Assembly (NCBI RefSeq): GCF_947242115.1
Contig: NC_074719.1
Coordinates: forward strand, 44,778,384 to 44,842,383
Reading direction: 5' to 3'
Length of the DNA stretch: 64,000 nucleotides
Source of the DNA: Biomphalaria glabrata
Taxonomy: Eukaryota > Mollusca > Gastropoda > Planorbidae
The notes beneath the pieces are model-generated. The model saw only the letters and a list, made by a program, of their open reading frames with translations, searched no databases and was not told where the DNA came from. Below, one piece after another: positions 44,066-54,567 of this stretch. The translations under genes and the position numbers were made by a program. Numbering within the stretch: position 1 is the stretch's first letter; every line of letters starts with the position of its first letter.

Positions 44066-46285
44066 ATGATGGCTACAAAGAGAAAGCCCTATGCGAAGCA
44101 TGATTCTGATTCTATTAGTTCTGCTATTCAGTACATCAAAGACAAAGGCTTTTCTATAAGACAAGCCTCCAAGAAGTTTAACATTCCATCAAGCACTCTG
44201 TATGGCAAGCTAACAGGGACATCACCCATTGGTCCAACAAATAAGTGCCTTTTAACAACACAAGAGGAAGAGAAGCTGGTGAAGTGGCTAGTTCATTTGG
44301 TGAATCATGGCTTTAGAAAGAATTACGGCGAGGTGCGGGCGGCAGCACAGGCCATGATGGCTGCCCGAAACGCATATTCCCGAAGCCACGATGGCCTCCC
44401 CACTTCAATGTGGTTCTATAGCTTTTTGACGAGACATCCTGAACTGTCATCGTTGCGTAAAAAAAAAGCCCTTTCAACTGAAAGTTATATTTTGGAATGG
44501 TATTCAGCTTTTAAATCTTGTCTTGATGGCATTGATCCTGCCATTTTAGATAACCCTGCAAGAATATTCAATGCAAGCAAAATTGGCTTCACATTTGACC
44601 CTCAAAGTAAAAAGGTGAAAGGTTGCATAGGATCAAAGTCTGTGTCAGCCAGAACACAGGTCACTGTGCTTGCATGTTCCAATGCAGTAGGGCGGTACAT
44701 CTCCCCGCTACTTATCTACCCTCACTATGTCTCCTCCAAAATTGTCTTGGAATCCTTTCCTGAGGCTGCGCTCCAAGTGTCAGAAAATGGATGGATTAGT
44801 TCCAACATATTTTTTTCATGGCTCCAAGACACTTTCCTACCATTTACAAACAATCTCCCAAAGCCTATTCTCCTTCTTGTGGATGAACATCCTTGTCACA
44901 CGTCCCTGATTGAGATTTCTCAGCTATGTTTGGAACACCAAATTATTTTGTACGGTCTCCCTCCTCATTCCAGTCATCTTATACAGCCCTTGGATCTGGT
45001 ATTTTTAAGTGCTTTGGAGCGGACATGGTCTGGTGCAACCTTGCAGCATGCTGACTCTGATGGTGTAAAGCTAGAGGCATTCGCTAAAGTGTTAAGACCT
45101 GTCTGGAGAAAAGTAACCACACATAAAGCAGCGTTGAAGAGTTTTAAGGCTGCAGGAATCTATCCTTTTGACCCAGAAAAAGTTGTAGGCTCTGGAAAGT
45201 TGAGCTCAATTGAGGATCGGCAAGCATCCTCAGAAGATGATGACTCTGTTGTAAGTGCTCACCAAAACAAAGAATCTTCAAAATCAATTATAGTGCCGAC
45301 ACAATCATCTGCCAGTCCTCATTCTTTGAGCCCTAGTGATGTCCCACCTTCTCTGTCCACCTCCCTTAATGTCACACCACTTCCATTCATCTCACTAAAT
45401 GTGACGCCTTGTTCATCCGCCAGCCATGATTGTTCACCATTTCTATCACCCTCGAATAATGTACAACCCCAGACCCAAGCTGCACCTATAAAAATGAATT
45501 CCCAACAATTGAAAGCCATTAAAGAATATTCCTTTTTCGTGGTTGATGAAATGTCTCGCGATCAGCTCGTGATGTTTTTGTCACAATTGGCCAATCCCCA
45601 ACCCCAAGAGTTCCCTAATCCCCTCACTGAAATTCAGTTTAAGAAATTCAAAGATTTGTACCTCTCCCTTGTAAGATCCTATGAACTGAACAAAGAACCA
45701 CAACCAAAGACCTCATCTGACGAAAGCCTGAAAATGCCTTCCTTGGTAGGAAAAAAGAAGTCAGAGACAACAAGACCAGCTTCACCATGTCCTGTAAATG
45801 GAGAAGAAGCTTTGAAAAGAAAAATGGTAGTGGAAGAAGAAGTAGAAAAGAAGAAATTCTGCAAAAAACTGGAAAAGGAAGAAAAAAAAATGAAGAGAAA
45901 GAAAATGAAACAACACGAGAAAATGCTTCGGGAAAAAGACAAAATAGAACGCCAAAAGAAAAAAAACAAACAGACCGAAATAAAGCTGGAGCCATTCTCA
46001 CAAACTGTGGAAGACAACAACTGTGAGAAAGACCCTGTCATCAGAAGACTGGTAGATAAGGAACTGACTGTTATCAAGGAGGACTACGAGGACCTCTCTC
46101 ATGACAGTGAGATAAATACAAAATGTTTAGGCTGTGGGATGAGGGACGGTAGAGATCTAACGGTTAAGTGCCAGGTTTGCGATGCTTGGTGGCACGCAGG
46201 CTGCACGCACATAGCGAATATTTCATGCGCAATAAAATTACAAGATTTTTGTTTTGTGTGCAGCAAGTGTTGCCCTAATTCATAA
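44066..46285 (+). CDS. pogo/Tigger-type transposase with PHD finger, possibly domesticated
   Basis: A 739-residue uninterrupted single-exon frame. Domains in order: psq-type helix-turn-helix (about 8-55, with FSIRQASKKFNIPSSTLYGK); CENP-B/Tc5-like DNA-binding segment (about 64-135); DDE_1 integrase-like domain (about 160-370); Ser/Pro-rich linker (about 400-490); Lys/Glu-rich coiled segment (about 590-660); C-terminal PHD finger (687-735: CLGC, CQVCDAWWHAGC, CSKC). In the family the catalytic core begins N-x-D-E-T; here it reads FNASKIGF, so Ser171 replaces the first Asp. The second (LLVDEHPCH, Asp273) and third (HLIQPLDL, Asp310) are kept. Cleavage activity is therefore unlikely, while the DNA-binding and PHD parts look sound. 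No terminal inverted repeats were seen. An acceptor-like CCAG at 44006-44009 suggests a spliced 5' UTR. Function as a chromatin or DNA-binding factor is inference. Confidence 0.85.
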   Translation: MMATKRKPYAKHDSDSISSAIQYIKDKGFSIRQASKKFNIPSSTLYGKLTGTSPIGPTNKCLLTTQEEEKLVKWLVHLVNHGFRKNYGEVRAAAQAMMAARNAYSRSHDGLPTSMWFYSFLTRHPELSSLRKKKALSTESYILEWYSAFKSCLDGIDPAILDNPARIFNASKIGFTFDPQSKKVKGCIGSKSVSARTQVTVLACSNAVGRYISPLLIYPHYVSSKIVLESFPEAALQVSENGWISSNIFFSWLQDTFLPFTNNLPKPILLLVDEHPCHTSLIEISQLCLEHQIILYGLPPHSSHLIQPLDLVFLSALERTWSGATLQHADSDGVKLEAFAKVLRPVWRKVTTHKAALKSFKAAGIYPFDPEKVVGSGKLSSIEDRQASSEDDDSVVSAHQNKESSKSIIVPTQSSASPHSLSPSDVPPSLSTSLNVTPLPFISLNVTPCSSASHDCSPFLSPSNNVQPQTQAAPIKMNSQQLKAIKEYSFFVVDEMSRDQLVMFLSQLANPQPQEFPNPLTEIQFKKFKDLYLSLVRSYELNKEPQPKTSSDESLKMPSLVGKKKSETTRPASPCPVNGEEALKRKMVVEEEVEKKKFCKKLEKEEKKMKRKKMKQHEKMLREKDKIERQKKKNKQTEIKLEPFSQTVEDNNCEKDPVIRRLVDKELTVIKEDYEDLSHDSEINTKCLGCGMRDGRDLTVKCQVCDAWWHAGCTHIANISCAIKLQDFCFVCSKCCPNS

Positions 46286-46592
46286 ATGGACTTTTAATTA
46301 AATAAGAGTTCCTAGACATTTCTGCAACTTAAATTCTGTAAATATGTATATATATTTTTTTGTCATGCACATACATTTTCTTTTTAATCGTGCAAACAAT
46401 ATTTGTGAAAATATTTTCTGTTGCATTATGTAAATAATCCATGATTATCTGTGCTTGAAAAGTTATCAGTATGAATCTGTATGATTGTTTGAGTTTTTAT
46501 GTTCTGGTTTCTGATTATTATATATTTTGTTTCAGATGTAAAATAGGGCAAATCATTTAAGAATAGAAGATGTGGGAAATGTTTGGGCTGTT

Positions 46593-46710
46593 TTGCTTTG
46601 TGTAACTGAGCACTTTAAAGGCAGCAGAGAAACCATTTTCTTAGATAACACTTGCCCTACACCCCCACCCCTGCTAACATTGCTACAATAGAAATTGGAC
46701 CATAGAATGA
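46593..46710 (+). mobile_element. SINE-B-like fragment
   Basis: GTGTAACTGAGCACTTTAAA, GGCAGCAGAGAAACC, a C-rich stretch and AAATTGGACCATAGAATG. Diverged. Confidence 0.5.
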
Positions 46711-46711
46711 T

Positions 46712-46952
46712 AGATGTGGCTGAGTAGTTAAGTGCTTTGGGTTTGAATCTTTGTGAAGACGGGTTTTTGAATTTCAGGATTTTTAAATCGCCCCTGAGTA
46801 CACCCAGCTCTAATGGGTACCCGACTTTAGTTAGGGAATACGTAAAGGCTGTTGGTCGTTGTGCTGGCCACATAACACCCTGCTCGTTAACCGTTGGCCA
46901 TAGAAACATTATCTGCCTCATAGATTTGCAAGGTCTGAAAGGGAAACTTTAC
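46712..46952 (+). mobile_element. SINE-A copy
   Basis: ATGTGGCTGAGTAGTTAAGT, GGGTTTGAATC, CACCCAGCTCTAATGGGTAC, GGCTGTTGGTCGTTGTGCTG, and end GGTCTGAAAGGGAAACTTTA. Confidence 0.9.
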
Positions 46953-46989
46953 TTTTTTTTCTATCACAGTGCTTGAAATAAATTTTAAT

Positions 46990-47940
46990 GGTTTAATCTG
47001 AAATCAAAATAATAATACATTCTTTTAAAAAAAAAATATAAAAGATTTGTAAACTAATATTTGATATTTGCTACTACCATTATATAGAGGAGGTTCTCTA
47101 GTCATGGTAACTATTTAAATCTAGACCTAATTTACAGATGTCTTATAAATCTAGAAGTAGCACTGACACTTAACATAATACTTGTTCAACTGGTTTTAGA
47201 AAGGAAAGATGTATTGATCTTAGGATGTGTTGAGTGGATGTTTCAATGCGTGGATGTATTGCTGTGCTGAGGTGTGGATGTATTGATGTGTGGCTAAGTG
47301 GCATGAACTCCTTGATTACCTGACTGTGGCTCATGATCAAATCCACCTGTAGACTAGAATTTGTATTTTAAGATTTGACTCTGACTGGGTTGTATTTAGA
47401 AGAGCACCCTAATACTGCATGGAATTATTAACTCAGACTCTGGTATAGCATAGTAGGGGGATATAACTCTAGGCAAGATACCATTTGGGAAGGAAGCCAA
47501 CCAGAAAAAATGTATGGTAAAATAGTTGCTCAGGGGACAAAAATACCTAAGTCCTAAATGTATCCTCTGTCTTTCCATTTCTAAGGGGAGCTGATTGGCT
47601 GATTTCTCTTTAAAAGCTTGATCACTTGGTGTGATACAGGTCTAACTTGATGTTTCCATTTATAATCATGAAGCATTCAGTTTGATTGATCTTGTTATTT
47701 ATTCGAAGTTTGTTTTGTAATACATATAGATGACATTTTTGTATCCAGACTGTTATTGTTAAGGAAATGAAAAGTTATGTTTATATTAATATAACAGAAA
47801 GAATGGTTTAAAATGATGAATTTGAGTTTTATTTTCTCTTCATGTGGAAAATCTGTCCTGGTTTTTGAATTTGAAGGTTTGATATAAATATATTGAAAAA
47901 CAAGCAAAATATAAGAAATACTTTTTTAAAAGAAACATTA
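46990..47940. other. No gene seen
   Basis: AT-rich. Short GGATGTATTGATGTGTGG-type repeats at 47225-47295. Nothing else supported. Confidence 0.4.
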
Positions 47941-47948
47941 TCTCAGAC

Positions 47949-48148
47949 CAGCGGTTCTCAACCTTTTATGCTCGCCGACCCCTTTTTACAATCCCCCACT
48001 CCTCCGCGACCTCCATCCCCACACACACACATACAGCAATAGAAGAGCAGACAATAACAATCCACATTTTTCGATGGTCTTAGGCGACCCCTGGCAAATC
48101 ATCAATAGACTCCCAAGGGGGTCGCGACCCACAGGTTGAGAACCCCTG
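47949..48148. mobile_element. SPIN-like hAT MITE, 200 bp
   Basis: Begins CAGCGGTTCTCAACCTTTTA and ends GTCGCGACCCACAGGTTGAG + AACCCCTG, terminal inverted repeats of about 16 bp. The subterminal block GATGGTCTTAGGCGACCCCTG (trimmed: GATGGTCTTAGGCGACCCC) matches, from memory, the 3' region of SPIN elements. Flanks TCTCAGAC (47941-47948) and TCTTAGAC (48149-48156) form an 8-bp target duplication with one difference. Too short to encode a transposase. Confidence 0.85.
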
Positions 48149-48189
48149 TCTTAGACAAAGACCTCCACTCTTACTAGATCACTCAAGAA

Positions 48190-48540
48190 TGTAAAAATGA
48201 TTAAATATCAAACATTATAACCAATTACCAATAATTAATTGACTAATTGGTTAATTTTTCAATTGATTCATGTTGTTAGGTACAATCAATAATTGCTTCA
48301 AACTTGATCCAAGAATGGCTGCGGAAGAAATAAGTGTACAATTATTTAAGGGGACAATATATTTAACCATATCTTTCAATACTGAAGGATTAATTTCCCT
48401 TGTTGGTATCGAACAAAATAATTAATAGCCAGTAATTAATCGACTAATTTTTTTTATTGATTACTATATTGTCATGTCAATGAATAATTGTGCAAAGTAC
48501 AAATTGTTTACCTGACAGGCAGAGAGTTGATATAAGCTTT
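48190..48540 (+). repeat. AAGGGGACTAA dispersed repeat, two units
   Basis: ACCAATAATTAATTGACTAA, AACTTGATCCAAGAATGGCT, AAGGGGACAATATATTTAAC, and end GACAGGCAGAGAGTTGATAT + AAGCTTTG. The end resembles one unit of the 42-bp array. Confidence 0.75.
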
Positions 48541-48741
48541 GTAAAAATTAAAACTAAGGTACAGGTATTTGACATTTTGTAATCACAGAGAACATACAAA
48601 CCGCTATCACATAAGCTCCTAAAGCCTTTTTCAGGTTTGGGTATAGCTGCAAGGCAGCAGAGGTCTGGAGCCAAAATATATATATATTACACTCGGAAGC
48701 TGATGCAACATTTCGTTAATTTTCCTAGTGCAAATTAAACA

Positions 48742-49000
48742 GTGCGGCGGCTTCTGAACTATGGGTTCCGGGTTCGAATCCCGGTGAAGACTGGGATTTT
48801 TAATTTCTGGATCTTTGGGCACCTCAGAGTCCACCCAGCTCTAATGGGTTCCTGACATTTGTTGGGGAAAGGTAAACGCGGTTGGTTGTTGTGCTGGCCA
48901 CATGACACCCTCGTTGACCGTAGGCCACAGAAACACGACCTTCACATCATCTGCCCTATAGACCACTAGGTCTGTAAGGGGGAACTTTTACTTAACTTTA
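48742..49000 (+). mobile_element. SINE-A copy
   Basis: GGGTTCCGGGTTCGAATCCC, TCCACCCAGCTCTAATGGGT, GCGGTTGGTTGTTGTGCTGG and GACCACTAGGTCTGTAAGGG. Confidence 0.92.
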
Positions 49001-49194
49001 AGTTAAACATAAAACCAGCAAGCTGAGAACTGTACAGCTTTGCTCAATATAAAATCTACGTGTACCTAAAACAAGGGGAAGTAATTCTAGACGACGGAAA
49101 CAGGTTCTTATTTGGGGTCTCAAACCTTATGAATAAATCTGTGGTTAAGGTGCTCGATCAAATATGCTTTCACGATGTTCACGATATAACTAAA

Positions 49195-49445
49195 CTAGGT
49201 CAAAGACCCTACATTGAACTTTAAAATTGCCAACTAAATAAAAAGAAGAGCCTATAGAAAAATCGATTCTTCAAAGGCTAAAGAGTGCACAGCAATTATT
49301 ATGCAAACACTGCTTAACACTTCCTATATTTTGTGCGCGGGAAACACAAAAAAAAAACCTAACAACTTTCTATTGGTTGGTTTCCCACCATGCATGACAA
49401 TCTCCACATTAGGTTTTCGCCATAATCTATGGATAAACTAAGCAA
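49195..49445. repeat. Dispersed repeat shared with 33010-33255
   Basis: TTTAAAATTGCCAACTAAAT, then an ACAACTTTC block, CATGACAATCTCCACATTAG and TTTCGCCATAATCTATGG in the same order. Confidence 0.5.
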
Positions 49446-49463
49446 TGAACTTTACCTTTTACC

Positions 49464-49932
49464 CAGGGCCGGACCGGCTATAAGGGATTTGGGCCGGTAC
49501 CTAAATGGGCCGGTAGACCACCGGAAGGGCCGCATGGATGCCACTATGTATTAAATTGTCAAAGGTTTTATAATATTCTCTTATAAAAGCGGCATCGTGT
49601 TTAAAAGAAATCTCTCTACAGTGTGATACTAATTTAATCTAACACATTTTCCGAAATAACGTAATAGCCTACACCCATAGACAGTGTTGCTAGTAGGCTT
49701 CATTCTTTTAAGGCCTACACACTTAGCGATTTAAAAACAACATAAGGCCTATATTTCTGATAAAAATATAGAGCTCATTGAATGCATGTGTACAGTGATC
49801 GATACTCAAACTCAGCATAACGATTTTGAGGACAGGCAAGCCTATAATTGAATGTCCATAGAGTGATATGCAATTTATGGGCCTGATTGTATAGAAAAGA
49901 CCGGGCCGATTTTGACAACCAGTCCGCCCCTG
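49464..49932. mobile_element. hAT-type MITE, 469 bp, inserted in LINE-A
   Basis: Ends CAGGGCCGGACCGG and CCAGTCCGCCCCTG. Perfect 8-bp target duplication CTTTTACC at 49456-49463 and 49933-49940. Same family as 15294-15791, with opposite internal orientation. The right flank continues as LINE-A sequence. Confidence 0.92.
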
Positions 49933-49940
49933 CTTTTACC

Positions 49941-50062
49941 TATCCCTTAGTCTATTGGACCGTTGGGGCACCATGCAAGATTTGTCGACCGTCTTTCTCC
50001 ATTCCTGTCTTTTTGACCTTAAATAGAACCTCTTTCAATGGCAGGCCCGTCCATTCTTGACT
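49941..50062 (-). pseudogene. LINE-A fragment
   Basis: CCCTTAGTCTATTGGACCGT and AATGGCAGGCCCGTCCATTC match 6880-7010 in the same orientation. Confidence 0.75.
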
Positions 50063-50486
50063 ATGACAAGAACGCTTAATGGACCTCCTTTACCAATCGT
50101 AAACAAAACATTTAGCCACGTGATTCTCTATCTCTTCTATTCAAATTACGTAATACACAATGGCTATCACGTGACAGTTTTTTTTCCCGTTGTTTTATCA
50201 ATATAATCAGGTGTCTAAATGTTGTTTGTTTACGATTGGTGAATGAGGTCCTTTGAGCCTCAATGTTACCAACTAAATACAAAGAAGAAATGAAGCTAAA
50301 ATTCTTAGAGTAGTCTAATTTGTTATTGAATGCACATAATTGAACAAGGTTACAAAGACAGTTTGTGTGGAAACACAAACTCAAAATCGGCCCCCAAAGT
50401 GGTCCACCCAGGCAGGTAAAAAGGCAGGTAGGGCCTATCAATATTTTCAGAAATAACATCAAAATTAAATTCTATCAAAGACAAAC

Positions 50487-50570
50487 GACAGAGAAGAATG
50501 GAGAAAGAAGGCTGACAGATCTTGTGTGGTACCCCAGCGGTCCAGCAGACCAAAGGATAGGTGAAAGTGA
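50487..50570 (+). pseudogene. LINE-A terminal fragment
   Basis: AGAATGGAGAAAGAAGGCTG, ACAGATCTTGTGTGGTACCC and AGCGGTCCAGCAGACCAAAG correspond to the coding end of LINE-A. Confidence 0.65.
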
Positions 50571-50599
50571 ATGTAAAGTAAAATGTGAACCTGGCCTAA

Positions 50600-50990
50600 C
50601 TGATGTCTTATAATGAATATCTAATTGATCTAATTGTTTTGTAAAGAGTCAACCTCTTATTGAAATCCTTAAAAAAAAAATAAATCCTTTAGTTACTTGT
50701 TAAGTGGCTTTGGAGTAGCACTGCAGTCCACGCGTTAGTATAAAAACCTACTTATTAAGTGTTGTTTTAAATTATGTCCAACTTATATGTATTATAGATT
50801 TTTTTCTCTTAAAAAAAAGTAAACATTAATTTGGGGTAAATGTAGTAGTTAGTAGGACAGAACTTATATAACGTAGCAATACAAATGTAAAAAAAAAAAT
50901 TTTTTTTAAACAAAAAGTCTAAAACCATTTGCATAAATGTGTGAAAGATATGGTAAATTGTTATCCACTGTAACAATAAAATTGTTAGAG
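50600..50990. other. No gene seen
   Basis: AT-rich with long A- and T-runs. Confidence 0.5.
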
Positions 50991-50992
50991 AA

Positions 50993-51145
50993 CCTCTCGT
51001 GTTTGTTACTATTAATAGTGAATAGTTGTAAAAGTGGTGTTGGATTTTTATGATAAAATTGCTTGCATAAGAGATTTTAAAAAAATTAGATTTTTCGCTT
51101 TTAGAAAAGAAAAGAAGTAGCCGTTGCTTTAGAACTTTGTTATAG
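50993..51145 (-). repeat. Inverted copy of the repeat at 9843-10105
   Basis: TTGTTACTATTAATAGTGAA, GATAAAATTGCTTGCATAAG and TTCGCTTTTAGAAAAGAAAA. Confidence 0.55.
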
Positions 51146-51469
51146 CTAGATCTAGACCTAGACTCCGAAAACTCAAATGCACCATTTAGTGCGCTGCTCT
51201 AAACTAAATAACAACATCGAACGGAAGTGAAATGGAAAATACAAATTTGTACTCGACCATACAGAAGGAGACTTCAGCGCGTTGTGATATGCTTAGCAAT
51301 GTGTGGAATCGTTTTGTTACCAAGACGATTTAAATTATAATATTGACGTTTCAGACAAGGCGCAGCTTAATTTAGCGTGTGCAGGATAAAGTCACAGTGT
51401 TTACAAGGTAATGACGCTGAAAGTATTGCCACGCGAAGCCCAGCAACAGCCGGGCATATTACCCTGCCA

Positions 51470-51590
51470 GATATAATAATAATAATAATAATAATCTTAA
51501 TTGAAATTTGTCTTACAATTTGTGCATTACACCAAACAAAAAACATTATAACTATAAGAAACCAAAGTGTACATTCCCACCAGACTCACT
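51470..51590 (-). repeat. LINE-type 3' end (family G), reverse
   Basis: (ATA)n tail, then TTGTCTTACAATTTGTGCAT and CCAAAGTGTACATTCCCACC; the counterpart is 8640-8785. Confidence 0.65.
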
Positions 51591-52094
51591 CATAATTTAC
51601 ATGTGACAAAGTTTATACCAGATTGTTCTTATTTTAATGATTTGATTGCCAGGGGAACAAAAGAGTGTTTGTGTCTGTTTGTCTTTGCTATCGGTGTCTT
51701 GTATCTCTTTTGTGATGGTAAATTCTTTATTTCGAGGATCATAGTGGCCCGCGTGGAAAATTTTAAAGAAGTAACAAATAGGCGAACTGCTAGCGAAACA
51801 AGACGTTTATAGGGTGCCAAAATAATTCCATTGCCTTTTGCGGGGTTTTGAAACAGCTCCAACGACCTTGTCAACAATCCAAGCGCCGTTCCTCAAGGGT
51901 CAGTTTCATAAATGAAAATGGCGAGTCCCGCATAGTTAGCCTGGTATAGAAAAAGAAAAATGGCAGTGGTTCCAGGTGGGACGGCCTTCGGACTCGTAGT
52001 ATCTAGTCCGGAGTGAACGAGTGACTAGAAAAGAAAGTGTCAATCTAAACACTTGTAAGGCAAATGAAAGGAAGCTCTTGTTCGCTTTTGTTCG

Positions 52095-52850
52095 CCTTGA
52101 GTTTTAAGAGCCTGTGGCTCAACTCTGACTGACAGTTTCAAGAGCTTATGGCTCAACTCTACACGACAGTTTCAAGAGCTTATGACTCAACTCTGCCTGA
52201 CAGTTTTAAGAGCCTATGGCTCAACTTTACCTGACAGTTTCAAGAGCTTATGACTCAACTCTGCCTGACAGTTTTAAGAGCCTATGGCTCAACTCTACCT
52301 GACAGTTTCAAGAGCTTATGACTCAACTCTGCCTGACAGTTTCATTAGCCTATGGCTCAACTCTACACGACAGTTTCAAGAGCTTATGGCTCAACTCTAC
52401 CTGAAAGTTTTAAGAGCCTATGGCTCAACTTTACATGACAGTTTCAAGAGCCTATGACTCAACTCTGCCTGACAGTTTCAATAGCTTATGGCTCAACTCT
52501 ACCTGACAGTTTCAAGAGCTTATGGCTCAACTCTACTTGACAGTTTCAAGAGCCTATGGCTCAACTCTCCCTGACAGTTTCAAGAGCTTACGGCTCAACT
52601 CTACCTGACAGTTTCAAGAGCTTATGGCTCAACTCTACCTGACAGTTGCAAGAGCTTATGGCTCAACTCTACCTGACAGTTTTAAGAGCCTATGGCTCAA
52701 CTTTACCTGACAGTTTCAAGAGCCTATGACTCAACTCTACCTGACAGTTTCAATAGCCTATGACTCAACTCTACCTGACAGTTTCAATAGCTTAAGGCTC
52801 AACTCACCCTGACAGTTTCAAGAGCTTATGGCTCAACTCTACACGACAGT
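52095..52850. repeat. 34-bp minisatellite, about 22 units
   Basis: CTCAACTCTACCTGACAGTT + TCAAGAGCTTATGG with frequent CCTATGG, TTAAG and GCCTGA variants that alternate in blocks. Confidence 0.96.
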
Positions 52851-53179
52851 TCTAACGTCCAGCAACACAATGAGATAAATTATATCTTGTTATAGAATAT
52901 AGGCATAAACGTTGATCATCACTGCGAGGTCAAGTGGCTTGGCATCCGGGCTCCGCTTCCCATCCTCAGCGTAGCGCCCGGTTGGAAACAGCTGTAGAAA
53001 GAAACACGGCTAGTCCAATATGCCAAAAGGGTAGAAAAAACAAACAAAACAAAACAGACTCGCAGAGGTGCTTTAGAACAGCATAAAAGCGCTTTCATTG
53101 CACCGGGAGGGGTTTGTAAGAGACGCCTTGACCCCGTTCCCCAAAGGACCACACCGTTAGCGTTGTAAAGATATTCTCA

Positions 53180-53470
53180 AAATCAGACATTCTATCAATC
53201 AAACATTCAGACACTGTCTAAGACAATCTCTATATAGCACATTCTCTCTATATCAGACGCTCTCTATATAAGACATTCTCTATATCAAACATTTTTTAAA
53301 ATTAAGACATTCTTTATTTCAGGAATTTTTTATTTCAGGAAATCTCTAAATCAGACATTCTCAATATCAGATATTTTCTAAATCAGATTTTCACATTCTC
53401 TAAATACCACATTGTCTAAATCATACATTCTCTAAATCAGACATTCTCTAAATCAGAAATTCTCTTTATA
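53180..53470. repeat. Degenerate 16-18-bp tandem repeat
   Basis: CAGACATTCTCTATATC/CAGACATTCTCTAAAT units, about fifteen. Confidence 0.85.
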
Positions 53471-53523
53471 AGCCATAGGACAGATAAGACATAAGACAGA
53501 TTATACTAGTCTAACCTTAAGAC

Positions 53524-53604
53524 TTAACTCTTTCTCTCCTAACCGACGATATAAACGTTGATTCCATTAGAATGAGGTAAATAATTACGGAGAGAAAGAG
53601 TTAA
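53524..53604 (+). mobile_element. 81-bp TTAA-ended MITE, copy 2
   Basis: TTAACTCTTTCTCTCC at the left and its exact reverse complement GGAGAGAAAGAGTTAA at the right (16-bp perfect inverted repeat). Interior shared with 14869-14949. Confidence 0.85.
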
Positions 53605-53829
53605 CAAGTCTTATCTTCCATGCAATCGCTTATCCCGTCGTTTCTATGGTTACGTAAGAAAACAGATTTGACTATCAGCTCTGAGACTCGACTATACGCA
53701 ACCTCTTTATTCGGTACTTGCTTTTATTTTTTGCACACTACCTCTCCCGCGGCTGCCAATTAACAAATAAAAAAGTAAATTGAATAAAACAAGCAAAAGA
53801 AAAAAAATTATTAAAAAAAAATCTTATGG

Positions 53830-54330
53830 AAAGAACTGCTTATTACTGCCGTTTATCTGAATATTGCAGGGTTTAGCGCCCTTTCTGCTATATAAAAAGA
53901 TAATTAATTAGTACCGGTACTAATTATAATTTTTGGATTTAATTCGTGTATTGTTATCGACTATAAATAATTATTCAGAATTTCAACTTAGTACGAACCA
54001 GGAAAACCAGTGACTTGGCAGGATATAAGTCATTGGTTAATATGCATGATTGAATGCATGACGCGTACTAAGGGGATAAGTCCAAATCTTTCACTAAATA
54101 GCAGTTATTCCCCTTATTTCGATATCAAATAAAATAATTAATCACCAATAATTCATTAACTAATTGGTTATTTTTTAAAATTGATTCTTGTCTTGTCAAG
54201 AGTACAATGAATACTTTTGCAAAATTTCAACTTGATTCGAGAATGGGAAATGGAAAAGGAAAAAAAAGCACAAACTTTATACCAGACAGACAGACAGATA
54301 GAAAGACAGACAGAATTAGCTGATATAAAC
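53830..54330 (+). repeat. AAGGGGACTAA dispersed repeat, two units
   Basis: GGAAAGAACTGCTTATTACT, AATAATTCATTAACTAATTG, TTTCAACTTGATTCGAGAAT, and end CAGACAGACAGACAGATAGA + AGCTGATATAAACTTT. Confidence 0.7.
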
Positions 54331-54567
54331 TTTATAATTAAAGATACGAGTGTAGAGAAGACGGGCTGAGAGTAATTTCTCCTTTCACAATTTGTAAAGT
54401 ATTAGAAGTGTATTTTATCGTTAGATCAATAAAGAAGAAACCAAAATCATATCACTAGAACAATAAAGTCTTATTACTGATTACTTTTTTTTTTCTTGAG
54501 GATTCGAATAAGAGATTGAGCATTTTCAAAATAATTAGATCAATTATAAGACAACAGTTAGGCCAGG

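Noticed and set aside
45648-46077. - strand frames of 117-132 residues opposite the pogo-type gene
   Set aside because: Shadows of the Lys/Glu-rich coding segment on the + strand; Ser/Phe-rich composition follows from it.
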